Shown: positions 50,501-61,400 of the stretch, piece after piece | How the letters are laid out: each line of letters begins with the position of its first letter | Numbering within the stretch: the stretch's first letter is position 1 | Assembly (NCBI GenBank): GCA_963920705.1 | Contig: OY987226.1 | Location: 22,931,300 to 22,995,299, forward strand | DNA: 64,000 nt | DNA from: Odiellus spinosus | Taxonomy: Eukaryota; Arthropoda; Arachnida; Opiliones; Phalangiidae | Direction: 5' to 3' | Position numbers and translations under genes: made by a program | Notes under the pieces: generated by a model | Database searches by the model: none | Told to the model about the DNA's origin: nothing | What the model saw: the letters and a program-made list of their open reading frames with translations, nothing else

Positions 50501-53500
50501 TACGTTTTTGCGCACGCTACAGAATTTTGCGAATGCGATTAATTAGCGTAGTTTGACCTAGGAATATAATACTGTACTTCGTCTCATGGAACGGAAAATT
50601 GTATTCCTCTATCACGGGCCCCCCGTTGTATCTACGGCAGCGCGAAATTATATACAATCGTGGACCTAGTACAGTGGCGCCATCATATTATAAGCGGATT
50701 TATCGTTTTTTTTTTCGAGTTGGCCATTCATTACTATTTACAAACGAAATAGAAACGATGAAAAAGAGTTAAAAGAAACAGATATTAAAAGAAAGAAAAC
50801 ACGCGGAACATTTCTTGTCGTCCCTAAATAATCCAAAATAATCTAAATTTCTAATGGAAAGACCAGAGAGCGGACGAAAGTGTGCTAAGAAATTCCGCTA
50901 GATGTCTATATTGTATTAGGTCCACGCCGCTCAGGTTGCCGTACATGCGGCTCCCCCTTTTCCTTTCCAGGAGACGAAGTATTATATTCTTAGGTTTGAC
51001 CACTCTGCAGGGTTATTTTTCGAGTACATGGATCCAGCAACAGGTGTAGATGAAACAAGGGGGTTAATGGACCTTTGGGTCTATCAGAACAACTTCTATA
51101 TTTGCCTTTCTCTCTTTTACGTGTCTAATTTAAAGTTTTCTATATATAATTTGGCATCGAGAGCCCAAGTTATACTATCAAATAAACAAACAATCAAATT
51201 ACAATCAGGGAAAATATTTTACACAACACTTGTTAACCATGGCCGCGATGAAACGTTCCATAGGAATTCGGATAATCTAATGTTAAAAATAAATTTTGCT
51301 TTGAACTAAAATTTCTTTTAAATTGGAAAATATAATAGTAAAAAACCCTTATGTTCTCAAATATTGGCATAAATAATTACTCTGGTGAGAACTAGTGATT
51401 GGAATGTTGATTTCGCAATGATAAAGATGGGCAGAATCGTTGACTTCATTTCTGGATCAGACTGTCTTCCCCATTTAAAATCAAGAGAGACTTTTGGTTT
51501 ACAGTTAGAGCTCGGAATTCGTATAACTTTTGTTAATTGAATAAGACCGTCTAGAATGCCAATCAGATATTATCCGTTCGCGAAAACCCATCATTTCTTA
51601 TTCGAGGTTAACGCGTACCTGAATATAAGGCAAACTTTTTATTCGTACTCATTGTTACAGGAAATTGGTACGTTATCCGAGTTATCACAGGTAAATCATG
51701 CTTCAAGTCTACAACCAGGCATATAACGAATGAACTGAAGGTCTGAGAGTTATGTGATTGTGTCGTCACAACTTTCGCGCGGGGAGAGAGGAAAATCTCA
51801 AAATTGTAAAACGGCCGAGAAACAGAAGTCGAAATTGCCCTCTCTAGCGGTTAAGATAGGAACTAAGTAGGCGGTGCTAATTATTTTGCCTTCGTTGAAG
51901 TTCGTTCGCGACTTCGCGCGTCGTCTGTAGAATCGTTAAGGGGGGTAGGAAATGTAACTAAGAAACTCGGCTTTCCCCTCTCTCTCGCGAAACGAAAGAG
52001 GACCTCGCCGGGGCGTCCCGAGTTCAAGTTTGATTTACTCTACCAGCAATACTGGGCCATACCGCTATTCTGTAGAAATTTGGAATACTTAGGGTGGAAT
52101 CATTGACTGAGGAAATCGGACCTTCATCATTGTAACCCGTAGTATGTCGTCTTGTAGACTTGGGGATGATTTACTTGTGGAGTTATTCATACGCCGATAA
52201 TAAAATTTGAGACTCGAGTTTCTTCCCGGATTTTAACCCAAATTGAGATTTTGAAGCTAGAATATAGTAATAGATGGTTCTATAAAGTAACATATACACT
52301 AATATAGAAACTGATAAAAGAGCCGTTAAAAAGCACCCATTTGTATTGCTAATGTTGCCTTTTTCCAAGGTTGGTTTAAAATATAGGATTTTCTATACTT
52401 TTGCCAACCTCGAAACTAACAAAAAGAGTCGTTAAATAGAACCCGTTTCTACGGCAGATGTTCCCTTTTTTCAAGGGTGGAACGTATATAGAGTTTATAG
52501 ATTCAACTATTTAGTCGGTTCCTTACAATTTAGATTAAAATATAATTATTATATTTCATTCTACACGGATTTCGAGAAACATATTTTTAGCTACACCAAA
52601 AGTGTAGCTATTACATTCGGTGGTTCGCCGCCGTCGCCTTGCCGTTGGAAATGAGGGAATTCGCGAAAATCAAGCATTCGCGTAGAAGCTCGCGTAGAAA
52701 ATAAATAATAGATATAAAGCCGCGTTCATATGATAAATTAATAAAGATTAGATATAAAGGCGCGTTCACACGGGTTAATAATTAGAAAATTAATAACACA
52801 CGGGGTTATAAGTTGAAAATATAAAATGATTAGATGTAAAGGCGCGTTCACACAGGTTTATAATTTGAAAATAAATAATATTAGATGTAAAGGCGCGTTC
52901 ACACAGGTTTATAATTTGAAAATAAATAATATTAGATATAAAGGCGCGTTCACACGGGTTTATAAGTTGAAAATAAATATTAGGTGGAAAAATGACGAGT
53001 GGAAAAATGACGAGCGGAAAAATGACGAGCGGAAAAATGACGAGCGGAAAAATGACGAGCGGAAAAATGACGAGCGGAAAAATGACGAGCGGAAAAATGA
53101 CGAGCGGAAAAATGACGAGCGGAAAAATGACGAGCGGAAAAATGACGAGCGGAAAAATGACGAGCGGAAAAATGACGAGCGGAAAAATGACGAGCGGAAA
53201 AATGACGAGCGGAAAAATGACGAGCGGAAAAATGACGAGCGGAAAAATGACGAGCGGAAAAATGACGAGCGGAAAAATGACGAGCGGAAAAATGACGAGC
53301 GGAAAAATGACGAGCGGAAAAATGACGAGCGGAAAAATGACGAGCGGAAAAATGACGAGCGGAAAAATGACGAGCGGAAAAATGACGAGCGGAAAAATGA
53401 CGAGCGGAAAAATGACGAGCGGAAAAATGACGTCATTGGTTTCAAGTGTCATTGGTGTATAGCTATTCTTATGGGCTTGACCATCTTGTTATCTTCGCAA

Positions 53501-55393
53501 TTATCCGTTTGAATAAACGAGTAATTCGTTTAATAATTGAGCTTAAATTTTCATCTCCCGGTAATTCTTATCCATTTGATACACGTCTGTTTATGTAATT
53601 TGTGGTTTTATGTTAACGAACAATTTTTCCGAGATTAAAATTAAATGATTTCAATGGATATCATTCATTATCCGTTTCCGAGCTCTTTTAATAGTACGAA
53701 GAATAGCTAGTAGATATATTCGGGAAAATAGTGTTTTGTCATTGCCATGGCAATAACGTACATAGTGGATTAAAAATCAATGATTTTTGGTCCAAAAAAA
53801 CACCTCATATAGACCAATCCCGATTTCTTCTTTCTCCCTCCCATTAGAAATTAGTGTCCGAGTGTAAATCTTTCTAACGTATTTATTTGCAAGCAACATT
53901 CCCTATATTATCTGCGTTCTTTTTGAGAAAAATCACGCTTCGCATTAGCAGGGAAAATATACCAGAGGTATAGAAGGCGTGGTTTAAAATGGCACGAGCG
54001 AAATGTGATCCTTTTATTTCCGGTTATGACGTCAATCACAGGTAAGCAGTGGCATCAGCCAGTGAGAGACAACCGGAAAAAGAGGAGATCCCTAAAATGG
54101 TGGTGAAACAAGAGGGGTGCCCGTGCCATTCTAGTAATGCCTGTACAAACGGGGAGCCTTCTATTCCTCTGGTATATTTTTATCTGACTTTAGTAAGTAT
54201 TTCATGTATTCGCGATAGTCTTAAGTTCCTACTTCAAATGGGGGAGGAAGGACTTAATGGGTTGTAGTGATCTTTTATTTTTAATTTACTTTAGCTCTTA
54301 GAGATAGCAAAGGGAATTTCATCTTTAACGGCAACAAGACAATTGGCTGGGCAGGGACCTACGATTTAAGTGGTACCGTTGTAAACTACAGCCGAATTGG
54401 ACACGAAGAGAGCATATTTATCAAGGGACCGATCCAAGAAAATCTCGTAGTAGCGGCTTTCATTGTCGACCGTACACCCGTTATTAAGTATCAATACTTA
54501 ATTCCAAAATATAATCACAGAAAGGTAAGCGTATGCCGGTCGAATTATCGAGTTTGTACCTTTTCCAAAGTAGTAATAAACTTCTAATAATTTTAAGATA
54601 TTTATTTTATCTTCGTTTTTTATTCTGGTTCTCTCTAATTTATGACTCCCAGCTTCGAGTGAAGGTCAATGGTGGCGGAAGAAGTTACCCCGTTTATCGG
54701 TCGACTCCTGGTGAAAAACACGTCAATCCGAAAAAAACTCCCCGACCTCGTCCTGAGATTAGAAACGAGTTAGATTCGTATTTACCCAGCGGGCCTAACG
54801 AAAAGGAGATTCCTAAGAAATCAACGATTGACAGGTACGTGACTTACGTGACTAAAATATCTAAAAACAGAAATATACAAATAGAAAAGAGATGGGTCTA
54901 AGTGATGAATAGTAGCAACCCCTTTCCTTGGCCCCGATGACCATTAGAAGACACGAAAAAGACTGACAAAATTAATAACTTGAGGGAATAGGGTAGGATC
55001 TTGGATTATTTACCGTAAGGGGACCTTAAATGTTGCCAATCTTAGGGAGTCGAAAATCCCACAGCTACCACCTACAATTTTCAAACCACCTAGCAACTAT
55101 ACCCCCTCCCCTCCTCCACCGAAAAACTCCTCGGAAAAAGGCCACTTTTTTGAAACAGTCAAAAATATATATTGTTTTTAGAATGAGCTCTGGGAGAACT
55201 AAGCGAAGAATGGAAACAATACACTCTATAAAGTTTCCATTATTACTGTTATGTACGGACCCTGTCACCATTTGTCTGGTTTTTTCTTATAACTTGTTGA
55301 AAGTATTTTGTATATTTACAAAAAATTTAAAATAGTTAAAACTCCCACAAAAACTTTAGAATTTGATCAAAAAATCCCATTATCCGATTTTCC

Positions 55394-55425
<32 letters not shown>

Positions 55426-58400
55426 AAAAATTCCATGCACAATATGTGATTTAACCCACGACTTGGCAACTCCCATAGAAGACAACATGGCCGGATTAAG
55501 GGGGCAGAGGGGACAATTGCCCCGGGCGCAATCAAACGCTGTGGGGGGTGCATTGATTTAAAGTATTTCTCCTGGGCGAGGACGCGATAAATGTTTGCCT
55601 CGGGCGCAAAATCATTTAAAAGCGGAAAGTCATATAGACGAATTCGAAATTGAAGAAGAACTTGCAGGGGCAGCGCTCCATTGGGGTACACTCTTTATGC
55701 GCCGATCTGTTAAGAAATGTCGCTATCGTAGTTCCTATTCTGATTGGCGAGAGAGACAAACTAGGCAGTAACCCCTCCCCTCGCGCTTCGAGACTCGACG
55801 CGTTTCCGATAGCAAAGGCAGTCGCCATCTATTGTTATAATTCATTATATTTGAGCTCCAATGGCCGTAGCCCCTCATGAGTATTAAAATTTTGAATTCG
55901 TCTCTGACCTCATCGGTCTATATTTGGACACGTAATTTGAGTTGTACAAAATCGGCTGTGAAAAGAAAACAAACATATAATCGCGAACTCATCAAATCTA
56001 GTTATTGGATTGATCAACCAACATCACTAGCGACATCTACAGTGTCTGTATACCTATAATATTATTAAATCAATTAACGAGACTGATACTTTACGGTTCC
56101 GAAGAACAGTTTATTAAACGTTTCTGGAAAGCTTTCGGACGTACTAGTCCCTTATCGATCCATTTCTAAGGAACTATTACGTCCGAAACTTCTCCAGAAA
56201 CGTTAATTTTACGGACGTGGCTCCAAGAAATGCCCCGTTTGTCTACTTAGAGGTTTTAATTTACTTATAAATCTGTGTTTATTTATACGCCTGACAATCA
56301 AAGAATAAGCCAAACTCCGCTTGTTAATTATAGGAACGAAATAATCCGTCCTACGACACCAATCTCGCCGAGTCCCAATAGTTACGAGAAACCGAATGGA
56401 CAAACACCCCCACCATTCAATATACCTCATCCCGCCAATAACATCGAGACTGGTTATAATACAACTAGATGGAGAAACAAGGCTGAAAGAGTTGGAAACG
56501 AAACCGATGCTGAAGCTAACTGGAGGAAAAATAAGAAAAAAGGTAGTTTAAATTCAACACGTTTTAAGAAAGAAAAAAAAGAGTAAACTTGATAAGATTT
56601 ATCTTAGCTTCGATCGTACCACCTATTTCAATCTGATTCTGACTGTATTAGCGAGATTTATATGAATAGGCACAAGGACACATTTCCACACGTAAGGAAG
56701 TGGGAGGGAAGATATTCTAATCAGATCCTGGCATACTTGATACTGATCCCAGAAAATTTAAATAAACAAGATGGGTTGAGGCGCCACAGTAGTTACGCAA
56801 CAAGACGTCTTGTTTTTGCGCCCGAATTTAAATTGTTAAATTAAAATCGCGGACGAAGTTACGAGTTGAAATAAAGTTTAAATAGCGAAAGTATTTTTAC
56901 ACGATTGGTTTAAATCATTGGGATATATTTCCTGGATTATTAACTACGCGGATATGTCTTATAATTAGTAGAATTTGATTTTCCTCTACATCCTCCCTTT
57001 AATGAATGGGAGCTGATTTTTTTTTCGGGTAGATCCCTGCCATAGATAGTGACCCAGTTTTCAATCAACGTTTTTCAAGCTTTTGATTTTCCAAGAGAAG
57101 CTTGTATCAAATTCATTTAAGCGTCGTTCATACTTGAGGGCAAAATAGGTTCACAAACCTGTACTAAGCTTTTTCTGTTTTCCCTCGTTCACACGATGAA
57201 AAGCTGAATATTGTTGTTAGTTTTCGTTAAAACTATTAAAGTCAGTTTCAAGGATGCTTGTGTATATCTCAGGTGAAAAGGGGACACATTTTTGCTACAA
57301 GAATGGTACCAGAGCTGTGATCCCAACGTTATGCATAAATGAGTTCTTGATATTTCATTCGTCCAGAAGGCTTATATTTCGATTTTACTTAGTACATACT
57401 GTTAAACCGAAATCTAAATTTTTATTTTAGGACGATGTCCACCTTGTGATCGAATAAAAAATCGGTTAATCAACTTTTGTAGGAGTGACTTTGGTAAATT
57501 ATTTTCTTGCTATTTGAAATTAATTAAACCTCGCGGGGAAGTGGGGTGAAACAAGAATTATCTGAACTTTTCCTAAAGTATAGGCTATGAGGATGGTTTG
57601 CGTCCGCTTGCGCAGTTCCCACTTGCGCATTTTCATTTGCTCAGTAGCCATTTACGTGGTTTCCCATTTCCGCATTTCCGTTTGCGCGGTTCCCATTTGC
57701 TCAGTTTTCCATTTGCGCAGTTTGCCATTCGAGCTGTCCACAAGAGGGACAGGCTAGTTCGAGTGATTAACTAACCTAACCTAACATAACCTGCAAATGA
57801 ACACTGCGCAAATGGAAACTGCGCAAATGGAAACCTGCGGAAATGGAAACCTGCGCAAAAGGAAATGCGCTTGTGGAACCTTACCATGAGGATATAGGGG
57901 TGAAGGAGAGTTGGACTGCCTGTTTTCGCATTGAAACGCGCCTACCGCTTTGCGGCCGCTAGCTAGTAGTTTTCTCCCGTTTTCCACTTGTTCTGGTGGT
58001 ACATTTACACGCAACTAGTTTGACGAGAGTCGTTAACTCTTCGTCTATTGGTAATAGTTGAGAATTCGTGATCACGTGATGCGCGTAGCCAAGGCAACTA
58101 GATGGTCGTGGGCGTCTCGCTGCATCAAAGTTGAGATCTAATACAGGCAGTCGAACTCTCTTCCACCCCTATATCATCCTAGGGGTCTTTCCTCAAATAA
58201 TTTTAGGAGCTTGTTTTTAAGTACAGCTTTCATTAGTCCTTAACATCTTTGTTCTCGCGTACTATGGCCAAATTAAATGGATAACGAAACGAGAAACATA
58301 ATTTTTAACCAATTGTGAAGCGTTTAAATCGAGGTACATGTAGGCACTCTTGAACTCGCTGTATACCTAAGTACAAGTAAGTTTGGCTTTGATAGTGTTC

Positions 58401-61400
58401 GAGCTCTTATGAACTCTGAGTGCAGGTAGTTCAAAACTTTAAGGGTCATGCCAAAGTTTGTGGTGTAGACAAACCCACGAAAGAAAAAAAAACAAAAAAA
58501 AAAAACATCAGGGGCAATGGTCTCCATGCAGTTTGTTACGCTCTTCAAAACTTTTGTACACCATGTGTCGGTCGCCTCGGCTTAAAAACATGGCTTGTTA
58601 ATTTACAGTTACTTACTAAAATTGCTATTTGAACCTACTAAGCGTATCTACATTTCTAGACTAGTAAAAGTTTCGAAAATTAAATAGTCTTGCATATCGC
58701 TGCAGCAGAGGTGGCACCTTAATCGAAGCGCTTCGCGAAGCATTACCATTGCAGAGGCTAGCGATGCACTTCTCGTGAATTGCTTCGCTGGCCTTCCATT
58801 GTATTACACCCTGCGAAGCAGTCCGACCACTGCCTGCAGATATTCTGACATTCGTATTCTTGTTTTTATTGGTATGAAAAGGAGTTGTGGCTTAACTGAC
58901 TTAAAGGGACCATGAAATTCGAGTTACACTGTTTTTAGGATAGAAAATAAGAAAAAAACAGACAAAACAATAATTTTGGTCTGAAATGGACCTACTGGTG
59001 TCCAAAAGAGATTTAGAAATGAAAGTAGTTTTTGTCATTTTGAAAAGCAATTAAATACTTAACCACGGAACACTGATATTCACGTGAGTTATCAAAAGAC
59101 CACTTAGCCCAGTTAACCTTTTTCATATTTAATTATAAACTATAATTATAATAAAATGACTCACCGGAGCGAAAACGATATTATTGTGTAGCTATAATGG
59201 CGATAAAATAATTCACACTAAAACTCTTTCTTGTTGATTTTAGGCCTAAGCCTAATTCGGGACTAATTGCTTTTGAATGTACAGAACGTTTGAGCCGCGC
59301 GATTTGGCGTAAGCGTTGCCATGCTTACACTCTGATGGAGCGGGCCCGAGGGGCAAACCACTCTAGAAAAATTTGTAAACCTGATTCCCAATTGATTCGC
59401 GTGATTCCCAATTGATTCGCGTGATTCCCAATTGATTCGCGTGATTCCCAATTGATTCGCGTGATTCCCAATTGATTCGCGTGATTCCCAATTGATTCGC
59501 GTGATTCCCAATTGATTCGCGTGATTCCCAATTGATTCGCGTGATTCCCAATTGATTCGCGTGATTCCCAATTGATTCGCGTGATTCCCAATTGATTCGC
59601 GTGATTCCCAATTGATTCGCGTGATTCCCAATTGATTCGCGTGCTTCCCAATTGATTCGCGTGCTTCCCAATTGATTCGCGTGCTTCCCAATTGATTCGC
59701 GTGCTTCCCAATTGATTCGCGTGCTTCCCAATTGATTCGCGTGATTCCCAATTGATTCGCGTGATTCCCAATTGATTCGCGTGATTCCCAATTGATTCGC
59801 GTGATTCCCAATTGATTCGCGTGATTCCCAATTGATTCGCGTGATTCCCAATTGATTCGCGTGATTCCCAATTGATTCGCGTGATTCCCAATTGATTCGC
59901 GTGATTCCCAATTGATTCGCGTGATTCCCAATTGATTCGCGTGATTCCCAATTGATTCGCGTGATTCCCAATTGATTCGCGTGATTCCCAATTGATTCGC
60001 GTGATTCCCAATTGATTCGCGTGATTCCCAATTGATTCGCGTGATTCCCAATTGATTCGCGTGATTCCCAATTGATTCGCGTGATTCCCAATTGATTCGC
60101 GTGATTCCCAATTGATTCGCGTGATTCCCAATTGATTCGCGTGATTCCCAATTGATTCGCGTGATTCCCAATTGATTCGCGTGATTCCCAATTGATTCGC
60201 GTGATTCCCAATTGATTCGCGTGATTCCCAATTGATTCGCGTGATTCCCAATTGATTCGCGTGATTCCCAATTGATTCGCGTGATTCCCAATTGATTCGC
60301 GTGATTCCCAATTGATTCGCGTGATTCCCAATTGATTCGCGTGATTCCCAATTGATTCGCGTGATTCCCAATTGATTCGCGTGATTCCCAATTGATTCGC
60401 GTGATTCCCAATTGATTCGCGTGATTCCCAATTGATTCGCGTGATTCCCAATTGATTCGCGTGATTCCCAATTGATTCGCGTGATTCCCAATTGATTCGC
60501 GTGATTCCCAATTGATTCGCGTGATTCCCAATTGATTCGCGTGATTCCCAATTGATTCGCGTGATTCCCAATTGATTCGCGTGATTCCCAATTGATTCGC
60601 GTGATTCCCAATTGATTCGCGTGATTCCCAATTGATTCGCGTGATTCCCAATTGATTCGCGTGATTCCCAATTGATTCGCGTGATTCCCAATTGATTCGC
60701 GTGATTCCCAATTGATTCGCGTGATTCCCAATTGATTCGCGTGATTCCCAATTGATTCGCGTGATTCCCAATTGATTCGCGTGATTCCCAATTGATTCGC
60801 GTGATTCCCAATTGATTCGCGTGATTCCCAATTGATTCCATTTAGATCGTGCACCTGATTTGGAGTGGTTTGCCCCTCGAGTGGCGGGGAGGGCTTGCGC
60901 TCTAGACTAATTGGCTTCAAACTGGGTGTTAATGAATGATTGTTTTTAATTTTTTTTTTTTTTTTTTATGGATAAATTTTGATATTTTTAACAAAAATAT
61001 TTGGAGATTTGTTTAAAAAGATCTGGTGTAAACAAATTAAGAATTATGCATTTTGAAAGTGGGGTTTCCTTCTGGTCCCTTTAAGTTTCAACTCTGAGGA
61101 TTGAAAATCAACCAAATCTTTGGCTGAAGTTTTAATGATTTTTTTATGAATATGAAAAAAAAAAAAGCGTTTCAATACACTTTTTTTCGATTAACAGTGA
61201 TTCATGGGAAAATATTGAACAATCGTTGGTTTCCCGACAAGCGATCAGAAATGAAGGAAATGCAATACGACGTCAACGTTATCGAAACGTACAAAGCGTC
61301 CAAGACCTTGACTCTCTTTGCTCGAGAGTACGTGTACATCCCGTCCCCGGACCCGTGTGCCTGCCCCAGGTTGCGAAAAGGGGTCGAATACATCATCATG

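Larger units (their letters stand above)
51506..53690. repeat. Composite TAGAGCTCGG-family element containing arrays, intron 7
   Basis: Left end TAGAGCTCGGAATTCGTATAA matches the left end at 14741; right end CCGTTTCCGAGCTC. Between them lie a copy of the 10376-10745 repeat (51765-52160) and the 51-bp and 15-bp arrays. The two ends may belong to one expanded element or to two. Confidence 0.5.

Noticed and set aside
52790..53512. Long frames on both strands in the 15-bp array
   Set aside because: Produced by a 15-bp unit free of stops; intronic position.
54049..54267. Coding-like frame just before ADAMTSL5 exon 8
   Set aside because: Exons 7 and 8 already join seamlessly across the conserved SNxxLALR motif; an added exon would interrupt it.
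55495..55620. G+C-rich stretch with GGCCGGATTAAGGGGG in intron 9, resembling sequences dispersed in many animal genomes
   Set aside because: Probably an old repeat, but no ends or second copy in this window, so family and limits cannot be supported.
39994..60838. Possible CRISPR arrays
   Set aside because: The arrays are head-to-tail with no unique spacers, in a eukaryotic genome.
59263..60920. Three open frames of about 500 codons on the minus strand
   Set aside because: The 20-bp tandem unit reads open in every frame and all three translate to the same repeat. It lies in an intron of a well-supported gene on the other strand.
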